Counted from the stretch's first letter, positions 1 to 12,514 are shown. The stretch is 64,000 bases of DNA from Dysidea avara (GCF_963678975.1 NC_089279.1:34663297-34727296); one strand, 5' to 3'. Translations and numbers: made by a program. Notes: generated by a model not told the origin, from the letters alone.

Positions 1-310
1 AGTAATGCCAAAATTGTGATACATATAAGTGTTTGCACTGTACGCTGTATACATGAACACCTCTCACCCCATAAGATGTATCTTAGGCAAAAGTACAAAG
101 ACTTCAAGAGCACTTCCATGGCTCTCCCAGCTAAGGCTGTTAACAAAATAAAGAAATATCTGTACGGTGTATCCAAAAAGCATCGGTACAAGCCTTGCAA
201 CACACACACACACATACACACACACACACACGCACGCACACACCTCCTCCTACTACTGCCATAAAATGGTCACACACACACACACACACACGCACGCACG
301 CACGCATACC
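1..310. repeat. Flank with CA/CGCA microsatellites
   Basis: No gene is visible. From about 199 to 310 the sequence is two CA and CGCA tracts separated by a short GC-containing segment (about 241-269). That segment is the reverse complement of the minisatellite core found at 897-1116, so this tract is an inverted copy of the one downstream. Short reading frames here encode only His-Thr or Cys-Val repeats and are not genes. Confidence 0.8.
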
Positions 311-602
311 TATGGTGGCCGAGAAGGACACTCCGCTGCGCCTTGTGAAAACCGCTGCTGTCCTTTGATATCCGCTGCGGTCCTTTGAAGCCGCTGCGGA
401 CTAGTGAGAGCCGCTGCGGATTTGTTGACTCACGTGATAATCTTAATCTGGCCACGTGCGATCTGTTTGTCACCTGAAAACTGACTCGTGAAGAACTATG
501 ATATTAACCAGTCTATGAATATAGAATTTATTGTTAAAGGAAGGATCTAGTCTAAGAAGAACTACAACTCGTTTGATGGTGGGCGTGTTCAAGAATTGAC
601 AC
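311..602 (+). repeat. Direct repeat unit, copy 1 (CCGCTGCGG boxes)
   Basis: First of three direct copies of a sequence starting TATGGTGGCCGAGAAGGAC. It carries several CCGCTGCGG boxes (one degraded), then two CACGTG E-box hexamers about 25 bp apart. The later part matches 1260-1380 and 2275-2390. There is no open frame of note. Confidence 0.75.
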
Positions 603-789
603 AACTTGCGATAAAATATATTTATAGCTATAAATTTTGCGATAAAATATATTAGATTATAAAATTATTTGTGATTTATAGCGGTGTGGCAGAAAGTCAA
701 GAATTCGTTCCTTACTACAAGGACATTGTGCAATCATCGTAAGTAATTAATCCAGTGAAGCTGTATGTGGTGTAGACTTGTACATAGAT

Positions 790-791
790 TG

Positions 792-887
<96 letters not shown>

Positions 888-1013
888 TGTGTGTGACCAT
901 TTTATGGCAGTGGTACAGAGGAGTAGGAGGAGGTGTGTGCGTGCGTGCGTGCGTGTGTGTGTGTGTGGGACCATTTTATGGCAGTGGTACAGAGGAGTAG
1001 GAGGAGGTGTGTG

Positions 1014-1065
<52 letters not shown>

Positions 1066-1116
1066 TGTGTGTGACCATTTTATGGCAGTGGTACAGAGGA
1101 GTAGGAGGAGGTATGT
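790..1116. repeat. GTGC microsatellite with a 39-bp minisatellite core
   Basis: Long (GCGT)n and (GT)n tracts alternate with three copies of a 39-bp core that begins ACCATTTTATGGCAGTGG and ends in GGAGGAGGT. The same mixture lies at 8440-8729 in the opposite orientation with different tract lengths. Confidence 0.9.
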
Positions 1117-1400
1117 ATGGTGGCCGAGAAGGACACTCCGCTGCGCCTTGTGAAAACCGCTGCGGTCCTTTGATATCCGCTGCGGACTAGTGAGAGCCGC
1201 TGCGGATTTGTTGACTCACGTGATAATCTTAATCTGGCCACGTGCGATCTGTTTGTCACCTGAAAACTGACTCGTGAAGAACTATGATATTAAAATATAG
1301 AATTTATTGTTAAAGGAAGGATCTAGTCTAAGAAGAACTACAACTCGCTTGATGGTGGGCGTGTTCAAGAATTGATACAACTTGACACAGTGAGAGCGTT
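1117..1400 (+). repeat. Direct repeat unit, copy 2
   Basis: Second copy of the TATGGTGGCCGAGAAGG repeat with three CCGCTGCGG boxes and two CACGTG hexamers. It runs into sequence (1380-1500) that is shared again with copy 3 at 2390-2510. Confidence 0.75.
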
Positions 1401-2157
1401 TGTCAACTGTTAAGAGAGGTGGAGTTTTGAAACGCGAATTTCAAGGCCAAGAACTCGAAAGCAGGCACTACTATAATGTATTTTAATCATTTCGAGACTG
1501 GCTGGTGTTGACATGCAGTGGTATTTAATAGTCTACTCATTTTCTGAGCATATCAGCATTATTTACAACTGTCTGTCAGGTTATACAGGGTTGTATGGAC
1601 TATACGCATGCTGTGATCATGAGGTTTTAAATGTCTGGTCATTGCAATGTCATCTGTATTCTATTGTCAAGACAGATTACTAAAGCAGTCTATGAGATTC
1701 TAAATCTTGTTCATGAAAAATCTAGCCTAAAAAGTATTTACAACTAAGTTGACTCGTTTGATGGTGGAGAAATGAGACAACAACTCAAACAATCGAGAGC
1801 ATTTGTCAGCTGAATGTGATTTTAAGGTGACAGGAAGCAGGATTATATAATGTATTCCAATTATTTGAGACTGGCTGGTGTTGACATGTATCAGTGAGCC
1901 ACTTGTATTATGTCATTTAATAATTGTTGACGTGGATAATACCATGAGGATATCAGGACTATGCTGTAATTCCCTGCTCACAAAATAATTGAATTTCTTG
2001 GTCAAGCATTGCGATGTCCAGTCCAGTTGAAGCTCCAGTAGGCAGTAGCCATTGTAAAAGAGAGAGAATGTATGATGTCTAGTCGTTTCTGTAACATAAC
2101 CTGATGGTATGCCAGAATTTGTGATATTTACTTTAATCATTTTTTCATAACCATAAT

Positions 2158-2740
2158 ATGGTGGCCAAGAAGGACACTCCGCTGCGGACTAGTGAGAGCT
2201 GCTGCGGATTTGTTGACTCACGTGATAATCTTAATCTGGCCACGTGCGATCTGTTTGTCACCTGACAAACTGACTCGTGAAGAACTATGATAATATAGAA
2301 TTGTTGTTAAAAAGAAGGATCTAGTCTAAGAAGTAATTACAACTAAGTTGACTCTTGATGGAGGGCGTGTTCAAGAACTGACACAGCAACTTGACAAACA
2401 ATTGAGAGCGTTTGTCAACTGTTAAACAGAGGTGGAGTTTTGAAACGCGAATTTCAAGGAATATAATGTGTTCTAATTAATTCGAGAGTGGCTGGTGTTG
2501 ACATGCAGTAGTGTCTACTCATCTGTCATTGTATCAGGATTGTTTCCAACTGTCAGTCAGATCTACAGGGTTGTATGGACAATACTCAAGCTGTGAAGTT
2601 TTAAATGTCTGCTCATTTCTGCAACATTCGTGGGTTGATAGTATGTCAAAATTTCTGAACGCCATCCATTATTTACTTCAGTCAGTTTTACACTTGGAAC
2701 ATCAACACACTAATTTTTTGACTGAAGAATAACACTGACA
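2158..2740 (+). repeat. Direct repeat unit, copy 3, outside the inverted repeat
   Basis: Third copy, more diverged and with fewer CCGCTGCGG boxes, beginning just inside the inner edge of inverted repeat 1. Similarity to copy 2 continues to about 2520. A 73-codon frame at 2511-2732 is not recognised and is probably fortuitous. From 2741 to 2950 I see nothing. Confidence 0.65.
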
Positions 2741-2952
2741 TGTTTTTGTAAATGGTATGTGATCGTGCGGTTTTATTTCTTGCAGTTATGTTGTGATGTC
2801 ATTTGTATTCTATTGTCAAGAAAAAGTATTGACAGGTTATTACTTTAGAAGCCTATTATACAGCTTGGAGTCATGACAATATTGATAGTGGTCATTACAG
2901 TGCAATTTGTCAAATCGAATGCCTTCAATCGACAGCCAACACTTATTCAGTA

Positions 2953-3139
2953 CAGTAGAATCTCTCTATTGCGAACATTTAGGACCCAGAATTTTTGAGC
3001 ACTTTTTGCTGAGGTTTTCCTCTTTCAGAGGTAAAAAAATGTATTAACCAGACTGTTGGGACCAAAATTTTGTCATTTTTACGGAGGTTTTTTCTATTGT
3101 GTTCTTAATTCAGGATGTTTGTCAAGAGAGGTTCCACTG
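2953..3139. mobile_element. Tigger/pogo-like MITE
   Basis: A 187-bp element with imperfect terminal inverted repeats: CAGTAGAATCTCTCTATTG at the left, and the right end reads CAGTGGAACCTCTCTTG on the other strand. It is flanked by TA on both sides. Ends of this form and the TA duplication are typical of mariner-superfamily (Tigger/pogo) elements. There is no coding capacity. Confidence 0.7.
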
Positions 3140-4010
3140 TATTCATGAATCTAGAGCTAGCCTGATTGCACCTTCAAATTTCCTACGCATTAAATATAAG
3201 GGGTCTTATGTGTGTTTTACTGGATCACTGAAGTAAAAGTAATAAATACCACAAGTAAACAAAAATTTTGAAGCTTCATTTGGTTTCATAACATTTGGAT
3301 GCCACCAAAGTTTCATTACTGTGGATACTAACAAGTTGCACTAGTATTGTCACTCCTTGTGGAAACTGCCATTTATATTTTTTTGGTTATAGTTCAAAAC
3401 TGGTTGTACTAGAGCTATAACAGTGTAGGAGTTTGTACTACAGTGTACACCCTAATTACCATTAACTGTTGACATGACATTTGTAACGAAGCTTCGGTAA
3501 CATTTTCAAAAGAAGCTTTGGAGGATGTATTTGTACATTCGTTCCAACCCAAATTTGTTGACATACCAAAACAAGGGAGCTTTGACTTTAAAAAGTAAAT
3601 TGATAAGTTTCGGAAGTATCTTATGTATATAGTACTTTGTTAGTTGTGCGAGACCCTAGATTTCACTCCAGTCTGTATAAAATATTTAATTGTATTATTA
3701 TGGCGAGTAACAGGTATGTGTGTGAACAGAACTTGGTCTTCATAAAGGATCTGGCTGCATCACAATCAGGACCACTTTTGTTTAACACCATTAATTCTTA
3801 TATTGCTGAATTCCAATAGAATAACAGAGTCTTAAAATGGTGGGTGCCATGAACCTGCACCATATTATCAGTTGTCAAAAGCAGTTTATCATACAGTAGT
3901 ACTGTGAGGGATAATGGAGGTTTGCATTTTCTCACAACAAACCAGCCTCACAATACCTTCATGGCACCTTTCTTAGTAGATATAATCAATCCAAGAGGTG
4001 CCTTTAACGT
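3140..4010. other. Intergenic, no gene seen
   Basis: AT-rich sequence. A 60-codon frame at 3637-3819 is not recognised. No repeat family or RNA gene is evident. Confidence 0.6.
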
Positions 4011-5295
4011 CAGGGGCAGAAAAATGGGGGGGGGGGGTGCCCCCTCAATGCCAGTTGCCAAAGAGTAGTCATTAGCTTACTTTTCCTCAATTTACTGGGA
4101 TTTGTGCTAAAGGTTATGCAAGAATGGAGTACTGCATGAATCAGTGCTGGGAGTGTACAACATCGATATACTCTAATAGAGCAGTCATCCAACTACTCTA
4201 ATAGAACATTCAGCGGAATCATAATTAGGCCACTACAATGAGATAACTTGTTTCTCATCAACTTCTCATAGAGTAACACATGCGGGCGTGCGGGTTATCT
4301 CATTATCTCATTATTGCACAAGCCATAGCATATTTGTACAAAACCAGTATAATAATCCTTTATTTTAGGCTATTGGCAGGATGCACACCAAGCACTGGTG
4401 CACACTGAGGGTAAAATTCCAAGTGCACATAAACTTCAACTTCAGTAACAAAGCATTCAAGTCCTTTACGAAAGTTCCACCAGTCTTGGAGTCATGTACC
4501 ATGCAGCAGCAGTGTTAGCACATGTAGGCTGGTCAGTCTTATTAGGGGGAGGGGCTGTGTAAGCTTGTGGCAGAAGTAGCAACACTAAAGCTACTATGTC
4601 TCTTAGATATGATGGCCCTGCACATAGGGCATGCAGGTCACGATACCAATGCTAGTGTATGGTCTAATGTACACTGTAGCACTCACTGTTGATGCCTTGG
4701 TGGTTGTTGATGCTCCAGAAAGCTCTCTAATCAACACAGAAGTAAAAAACACTCATAAATGGTGTCTGTATCTCAATGGGATTGCAGTTTTTCATGGAAA
4801 TAGTGCTTTTCTACGTGATAAACCCACTACCACAACACTCAAAAAAGCCATGCTGCCATCTTGTGCAATAATGAGTGCGCATGGGCAAAAGAAAATTTTG
4901 GTGCGGGCGGTTGATGAGAAACAAGTAATCTCATTGTAGTGGCCTTAAGTTGCAATTGATTCTGCTACACAATCAATTCAATATGTCTTCATTAACACAT
5001 ATATCTATATGTAATCAAGAGCATGAGTCGATCTGAAATGACTTCAATTACTGGTGTATCTAATTTTACAGTATCTGAATGATAGTCATTGCCATAATAC
5101 CATAGGATTATCCTATTCAAGTACATGTTTACCACTGACAATGCTCTCAGATTCAATCTTGAAGCATTCAAATCTCAAATTTTCTAGTGGGAGCATGCCC
5201 CCAGGCCCCCCTGGTATTGAAGATACAGTTGATGATTTTAAAACACTTTGTAACTTACAGCCGACTTGCCCCCCCCCCCCCCACTTTCACCCCTG
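4011..5295. mobile_element. CAGGGG-ended element, host of a nested transposon
   Basis: The left end reads CAGGGGCAGAAAAATGGGGG and the right end, reverse complemented, CAGGGGTGAAAGTGGGGG. Sequence at 4090-4215 is homologous to the interiors of the CAGGGG elements at 9976-11084 and 51915-53118, including two CTCTAATAGA motifs 25 bp apart. A clear target duplication is not visible here. The 4228-4944 element is nested inside. Confidence 0.55.
4228..4944. mobile_element. Non-autonomous DNA transposon, TTA duplication, 35-bp TIRs
   Basis: A 717-bp element with 35-bp terminal inverted repeats (one mismatch) starting GGCCACTACAATGAGAT, flanked by TTA at 4225-4227 and 4945-4947. The left end and about 100 bp of interior (4340-4445) match the terminus and the 3' coding end of the larger transposon at 62510-64000. 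It is therefore an internally deleted derivative mobilised by that family. The 3-bp TTA duplication and GG start resemble PIF/Harbinger elements, but the superfamily is not certain. A 102-codon frame at 4631-4939 runs into the TIR and is not a gene. Confidence 0.85.
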
Positions 5296-7399
5296 ACCTG
5301 ATCAAAATGCTTCCAATAGCTTTCTACAAAATTAACAATACTATCTGACTACTAATGCCTTATTACATGAATGCAATTGAAGGGGCCAGTGGCAAAAGGA
5401 GACAAGTACCATTTGAAAATTCAGGTGACCACATATATAGTAGGCATTAAACAGAATTTTGGGACATAATTGAATTATTTGCTAAAAGTTAATTTGAGAC
5501 TGCCATGGACTTTTAAATTCTGTTTATTGTGTCAACATTATTCATATGGCTAAAACAAGCCATTGAAAATGGAAAATCTAAAATGGCGTATGTCCCCTTT
5601 ATCCACTGACCCCCTCACAAATGAATGAGTAAGCTAGGTGACAGTATTGCTTCAGGTGCCTTTTGGCATATCGAAGTACACACAATGCACTCATCATGGA
5701 CTCACCTTTGTGATCTCTTGCATCACATTTCTTTTTGCTGACAACACAAGGTATCAATTCACAGCAGTGCATTATGGCTTTTATAGTAGTGCACACATTT
5801 ATATCATTTAGTGACCAGATTGCTCTTGGTTTGTAATGCTGTGTAATAGGCTGAACAAATAGCTGAAACTAAGTGTAATGTCTACTACTTGAGCACATGT
5901 TCACATCCAAAAAATAATTTTATGCTAAGTCTGGCACAAATTCTTTCTTTTGATCTAGCTGGATGTGGTATGCACAAGTTCAGTCATGCTTGTATAAAAG
6001 TGAAAAAGGAAATTAGGAACATTCAATAAGGACCATAGAAATAAAAAGTGAAGATAAGCAGATTCACCTACACCTGTAGATATACTAGTGGACACTTATC
6101 ATCCCTAATTATGGCTGGAATACTATGCCAACATAATGCTAGCATATTAGGTGGATATTTTAAACTATGAGGCTAATAGAGCAGTCAGTGTGGAAACTGC
6201 AAACTACAATATACAGCACGCAAAATTAATCCATTGTACATACTTTCTAATAGAACAGTCACTTCGTAGTGAAATACTCTAATAGAGCATTCACTGATTA
6301 AAATGTTCCAAAATATTTGTTGTTACCCAAGGAGCATAATGCAGGCATAATGGGAACACTGAACGAGGTGAAGGTTTTGGGAATTTCCTGAGAGCATTTT
6401 TGGCAAAATTTTGAGCATTTATTTGGCTCAGGCCTAGTCATGGCCATGACTGAAGTAGCGATTAAATGCCCACTTGTAGTGCAGATGTAAGTGACCTCTC
6501 TTGTTTCAGTACTTAATCTCAAAATTTAATTCCATTTTGCTTCAATGTCAAAGAATATTTTTAAACTTTACATTGTGCCTGAATAGTAACTGATCATCTA
6601 AATGATTTGGCTGAGAGTTCAAGTGTTGCACTACCATGGTATGTGCTAACTGATGGTTTCTTTACCAAGTATTACTGTGCAATCACCCCATGGCCAGTTT
6701 TGATCCTAGGATCAAGTAATTCTATTACAGCATGCAAATGCTGCTTGAAGTTATGTGCACCCTTAGGCCTAGTTTAGAGTAGGCCATGCACTTTCTAGGT
6801 CCAGTCTCCTTTTCTGTGTCCTCCCATCTGAATCATAACTCCAACTCATAACCTGCTCCCTCACTGGCTGCCATATCCTTTTCAGTTTCATTACTCATAT
6901 GTCACACATAACACATACATCATTTAGCTATGTCTTGATATAAACCGTGAATTCAATCTGTACTTATTATTGTTGACCACCATTACCTGATGCGGCTGTT
7001 CTGTCAGAATCAAGGGCTGTTCTACTAGAATATTTCAACTTCAACATCCCAACATGCTTTGCCTGATAGGAATAACAACTTGGATGGTACCAGTTATGAA
7101 TGGTACAGTATGTTGCACATTTTCCAACCATAAAATGTCACTTTCCCCAGAACCACAAGATTGTTTTCAAAATCTGCTATGTAGCTACCACTTATCCAAA
7201 AGTCCACCAGATATGGTATCTTTTAACAGCACACAACTTACCAGTAAACAAAACAAACAACTATATACAAACACAATATGTTTACATGGTGACACGTCAT
7301 AGAAAACTTAATATTTACAATGATAGCACTTAATCTTCATGACTACTAGATCGCTCATGTTCATGTGGACACCATAAACAGAACATTTTAAAAAAATAC
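5296..7399. other. Intergenic spacer of inverted repeat 1
   Basis: No recognisable gene. Copies of the dispersed CTCTAATAGA motif occur near 6174, 6246 and 6276. Short frames (5599-5796, 6298-6522, 7054-7333) show no family resemblance. Confidence 0.6.
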
Positions 7400-8482
7400 A
7401 TGAAAAAATGATTAAAGTAAATATCACAAATTCTGGCATACCATCAGGTTATGTTACAGAAACGACTAGACATCATACATTCTCTCTCTTTTACAATGGC
7501 TACTGCCTACTGGAGCTTCAACTGGACTGGACATCGCAATGCTTGACCAAGAAATTCAATTATTTTGTGAGCAGGGAATTACAGCATAGTCCTGATATCC
7601 TCATGGTATTATCCACGTCAACAATTATTAAATGACATAATACAAGTGGCTCACTGATACATGTCAACACCAGCCAGTCTCAAATAATTGGAATACATTA
7701 TATAATCCTGCTTCCTGTCACCTTAAAATCACATTCAGCTGACAAATGCTCTCGATTGTTTGAGTTGTTGTCTCATTTCTCCACCATCAAACGAGTCAAC
7801 TTAGTTGTAAATACTTTTTAGGCTAGATTTTTCATGAACAAGATTTAGAATCTCATAGACTGCTTTAGTAATCTGTCTTGACAATAGAATACAGATGACA
7901 TTGCAATGACCAGACATTTAAAACCTCATGATCACAGCATGCGTATAGTCCATACAACCCTGTATAACCTGACAGACAGTTGTAAATAATGCTGATATGC
8001 TCAGAAAATGAGTAGACTATTAAATACCACTGCATGTCAACACCAGCCAGTCTCGAAATGATTAAAATACATTATAGTAGTGCCTGCTTTCGAGTTCTTG
8101 GCCTTGAAATTCGCGTTTCAAAACTCCACCTCTCTTAACAGTTGACAAACGCTCTCACTGTGTCAAGTTGTATCAATTCTTGAACACGCCCACCATCAAG
8201 CGAGTTGTAGTTCTTCTTAGACTAGATCCTTCCTTTAACAATAAATTCTATATTTTAATATCATAGTTCTTCACGAGTCAGTTTTCAGGTGACAAACAGA
8301 TCGCACGTGGCCAGATTAAGATTATCACGTGAGTCAACAAATCCGCAGCGGCTCTCACTAGTCCGCAGCGGATATCAAAGGACCGCAGCGGTTTTCACAA
8401 GGCGCAGCGGAGTGTCCTTCTCGGCCACCATACATACCTCCTCCTACTCCTCTGTACCACTGCCATAAAATGGTCACACACA

Positions 8483-8538
<56 letters not shown>

Positions 8539-8668
8539 CACACACCTCCTCCTACTCCTCTGTACCACTGCCATAAAATGGTCCCACACACACACACACG
8601 CACGCACGCACGCACACACCTCCTCCTACTCCTCTGTACCACTGCCATAAAATGGTCACACACACACA

Positions 8669-8728
<60 letters not shown>

Positions 8729-8895
8729 CAATCTATGTACAAGTCTACACCACATACAGCTTCACTGGATTAATTACTTACGATGATTGCACAATGTCCT
8801 TGTAGTAAGGAACGAATTCTTGACTTTCTGCCACACCGCTATAAATCACAAATAATTTTATAATCTAATATATTTTATCGCAAAATTTATAGCTA
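7400..8895 (-). repeat. Large inverted repeat 1, right arm
   Basis: Reverse complement of 625-2148. It contains the 75-codon frame at 7408-7635, the CCGCAGCGG boxes and CACGTG sites at about 8305-8430, and the microsatellite at 8440-8729. Confidence 0.85.
8440..8729. repeat. CGCA microsatellite with a 39-bp minisatellite core
   Basis: Mirror of 790-1116: CGCA tracts interrupted by three copies of the core ending CTGCCATAAAATGGT. Overlapping frames of low complexity are artefacts. Confidence 0.9.
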
Positions 8896-9975
8896 GCTAC
8901 AAATGATGCGTCTACAGAATTATTGTGCCCTGTAAACATACCAGAAACCCACTGAACACGACGTCCACCAAACATTGCGAAAAATCAACGTTGATATCGC
9001 ACAAATTCGAGCACAAATTATAGAACTGCAATATCTTTCTCGCACAGAGAACACGCGCGCTATTGGAAACGCTTGTTGCACGTGATTAGTTGCTTGGAAA
9101 CAACAATGACGTATTTCTTTTGTTTCAAATATTAGTAGGTTCTTCAATAATATCTTACTGTTCGTCGATTGCACTTCTCTTCGGATCAAGTGCCCGTCAG
9201 TACGTAAAGAGCAAGCTTTCAAGACGTCTTGAAATAAAATTTGCGAGCAGAATTTTTCGCGATTAGCTGAACTTGTATACGAATTCAATGTGACACACCC
9301 GTGCATTATAATCTGCACTGATTGCTGTATAGTATAATAACAAGGCCACCAAACAGGAGGATGCCACACAGCTAGGGAGGGGGCTAATCTGGACATGCAA
9401 AAAAACTATAGTTGTAGCTACTTTACAGGGACAACTTGTGCTGCAGCCTTTGAGCTACCCAGCAACCTAACAAACAGATATTGGAGACTTTAGACAGGTA
9501 ACTAATAAGGTGAAACAGACAATTGCAATCTGAAGTGACTCAATGGAACATTCTTGTAAAGGCTATGATGCTGACGATGTGATTTTGATCTATTGTGAGC
9601 AGCTGATTTAGACTTACCTTTTAAACCTCCAAAGTGTGTTTCTTTCTGTTTTTATGACACCAAACGAGGTTATTCCACAAGGCCTATCTCTATCTAAAGG
9701 AACGACTAGATCCATCACAGAAAGATATACAATTTTTTTGGGAAAGATAATTGATGTCTCCTTAAGTGCTACAAAGAAGGCTGCAAGTAAATGCATGGTA
9801 TGCTGTCTGTCTGACTTGCATACTGCAACTGATTTGCTCCCCATTATAAGCTATGGATTTACAGAAACTATATAAATTCATTGCTATTTCACCTGTGTGT
9901 TGATACTGTCCCCTTCAAAGCTGGAATCTATTGCCACTCGTTTTCTATAATGGCAGAATTTCCCAGGAATTGTAC
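8896..9975. other. Intergenic, uncertain open frames
   Basis: A 158-codon frame (8920-9396, minus) and overlapping 76-79-codon frames on both strands at 9614-9875 are the longest here. None resembles a family I know, and codon content gives no support. A stretch at 9297-9345 is similar to 11550-11600, suggesting an old repeat. Confidence 0.4.
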
Positions 9976-11084
9976 CAGGGGTGGATCTAGGATTTATAAA
10001 AGGGGGAGGCTAATCTCTTGGGTAGAGGTAGTGAAGCACACTTCCCAGCATGCGAAGCATGCTGGAACTAGGGGGATCTGGGGGCATGCCCCCCCAGGAA
10101 AATTTTGAAAAATAGATGCTAAAACACTACAATTTGGAGACATTTCCACATAAAATTCATAATATTTTCTGCCTGTAGATATTTTATATACTGCCTTTAG
10201 ATTATATAGGTATGGCTCTCTGAAGCATTTTGCTAATGGAAAAGTTTGGGTAGGTACAGACAACCAAGTACATGATGCACCCCTCTCACAATTGCACAAC
10301 ACTGCATAGGTGCATGTTAGAATAATAATGTTGAAAGTGGAAAATTTTGAAATTTGAACAATACAAGATTGAATCTGAGAGCATTTTTCAATGGAAATTG
10401 TGAACCTGAATTAAGTATTGTCATACATATTAACTACACAAGTAGATGAATGAAGCCCTTTAAACAGACCAATTCATTTCATTGCATGTATACACTGCTT
10501 GAAGGTTCTTAGTTTACTAATTTGTTAAGATGCCTTGCTATAGATATACTGATAGTAAAGTGTCAGTAGACTTAAGTATATGGAACATAATTATTTTACT
10601 AAGTTTTAAACTCTCAGTAAAACATCAGTGAATGCGGGTTTACTGAAAAACTACTAAAATTACAAACAATTAACTGTTCCATGTACTGGGGATATGCCAC
10701 TGTAGTAAACTAAGATACTTCAAGCAGTGATAGGTGCAAGCAGATTTGGAAAAATTCCATAACAGAACCAACTACATGTTTCCAGTGAATGTTCTATTAG
10801 AGTAGTTAGCTGACTGCTCTATTAGAGTATCTCGATCTTGTAAACCTCCAATGCTGATTCGGGTCCTTGTTGCATAAATTTTAGTATAAATCCACTGATA
10901 ATACCTTGGAAAGACGTTTATAAGGTGGTTTTATGAGTATTTGTATTATTAGTGATCATATAATTATGCTAAGACAAAATTTCATTATAATACTCAGCAT
11001 ATTGATCAAGTAAGGCCTAAATATGAAGGGGGGGGCTTCAGCCCCCAAAGCCCCCCCCCCCCCCCCCCCCTGGATCCGCCCCTG
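9976..11084. mobile_element. CAGGGG-ended DNA element with 5-bp duplication TGTAC
   Basis: A 1,109-bp element with ends CAGGGGTGGATCTAGG and, on the other strand, CAGGGGCGGATCCAGGG, flanked by TGTAC at 9971-9975 and 11085-11089. Collinear in reverse orientation with 51915-53118. It contains a CTAGGGGGATCTGGGGGCAT block near the left end, two CTCTATTAGAG motifs at about 10790-10830, and a long C homopolymer near the right end. No transposase is present; the family is non-autonomous and its superfamily is unassigned. Confidence 0.85.
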
Positions 11085-11152
11085 TGTACTGTACTATACC
11101 CTGGGGTTTGTTGCCCAAGCATTACCCATGTCTCCAGAGAAGCAAAACTAAA

Positions 11153-11408
11153 AACTAGTGAAGGTCACAACTAATGTCTACCACAATACTCACTATTTTT
11201 GTGTGGTGATGTTCACTACTAATCTTGTAGTAACCCTCACTACCACGTAGTGACGTCCACTACATGGTAGTGAGTCTAGTGACGTGACCCTCACTACATG
11301 GCAGTCAGTGGTCACTACAAAAGTAGTGAACATCACTACTTAAAATAGTGAACGTCACTACTTAAAAATAGTAAGTATTGTGGCAGAAATTAGTAGTGGC
11401 CACTATCA
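11153..11408. mobile_element. Foldback element rich in CACTAC/GTAGTG
   Basis: A palindromic stretch of about 255 bp. Its two halves are imperfect reverse complements, and each contains many CACTAC or GTAGTG hexamers at short spacing (at least fifteen in all). The sharp symmetry suggests a foldback MITE. No target duplication was identified. Confidence 0.65.
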
Positions 11409-12514
11409 CCAACCAATGTCATTATGACACTGATTGAATTTTCCTTTTTCCCATCAACCATCAAATTATGGTACCAACTTCCTTGAAGTGTAATAAATTT
11501 CTCTACCCCTACTGAGTTTTGTAATAACTTGAGTAATTTTTATGATCACACCTCTGCATTATAATCTTTTTGATTGCTGCACAGTATAAAATGTCATTAT
11601 AATAAAATAAATTAAACGTGTGTCAATTAGTGTCTAAACTCTTGCAACTAAAAGTAGATATAAGTTGATCCATTTCAGAATCATGGCTGCCATGAGGACA
11701 AGTCAAGAGCTGTATTTATGAACATCAATTCTTGAAAATGGAATGGACAGCTTGCATTTATGACCTCTAGTAGTGCTGGTATTACAAGTAATGCAAATGT
11801 AATTCAACACATAACATCGTTAACTTTAATTATGTTCCTTCTGTGGTGTATATCACAATTCAGGTTGGATAACATAGTAATGACACTGCTATAAGTTGAA
11901 AAGTCTAACTGACTATAAATCTTGATGCTCGGCATTGGATGGCTTCACGTTTATTACTGTTATAGCATATACTCTAGGAAGAGTCTTGTATAAGTTTGAT
12001 AGGGATCTACATAGCTATAGGTTATTTCTAAGGAATGATAAAGCATTACAGTGAAACCTTGTTATTAGGCCACCTGGGACCCATGATAAGTAGCCCTATC
12101 TAAGGTGGCCCTATTACCAAAAACCTCATTAATGCAGCCATAAAACAAAACCAGCAACTGCCTAATTGCTGTAACAGCAATTTATACCATTGATCTGAAC
12201 ACACTATTTATCATAGAGAAAAGTAGGAATATTCACTGTATCAAAATCATTCCAGCAATTGCTTGAGACATAATGATAATAGTCAATTTATTAGTCATGC
12301 AGTTTTAATTGGATTTGTTCAACACAGGAAAGAACAGTTAAACATTATATAATATTAGTTGATGAAGCCATGCTATTCATAAACTTTATAATATGTAATA
12401 TACTTACCTTATTATGAAGTACACCACACTACAATGTCCTTATAAGGAAACACACTATTGTATATAAACGATACAGATCCAGCACACATCATCAATTAGT
12501 TGATCATCAACTCT
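11409..12514. other. Intergenic upstream of the fibrinogen pseudogene
   Basis: AT-rich, no gene seen. Near 12050 there is a single TACAGTGAAACCTTGTTAT end like those of mariner-type MITEs, without a matching partner. Confidence 0.5.

Larger units (their letters stand above)
625..2148 (+). repeat. Large inverted repeat 1, left arm
   Basis: This arm is nearly identical to the reverse complement of 7400-8895. The outer edge is at TAGCTATAAATTTTG and the inner edge at CATTTTTTCAT; beyond both, similarity stops. The arms differ mainly in the length of their GTGC/GCGT microsatellite. Each contains the same 75-codon ATG-started frame (1913-2140 minus, 7408-7635 plus) with identical translation, which follows from arm identity and does not by itself show coding. 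No target-site duplication is obvious, so this may be an inverted segmental duplication rather than a transposon with long termini. Confidence 0.85.

Noticed and set aside
140-1074. Long Cys/Val and His/Thr-rich open frames
   Set aside because: They are translations of CA and GCGT microsatellites and have no other support.
4631-4939. 102-codon frame as a gene
   Set aside because: It lies in a non-autonomous transposon and runs into its terminal repeat.
8358-8805. Cys/Arg- and His-rich frames of 67-123 codons
   Set aside because: Microsatellite artefacts in the inverted-repeat arm.
8920-9396. 158-codon minus frame as a gene
   Set aside because: No recognisable domain, irregular composition and no supporting context.
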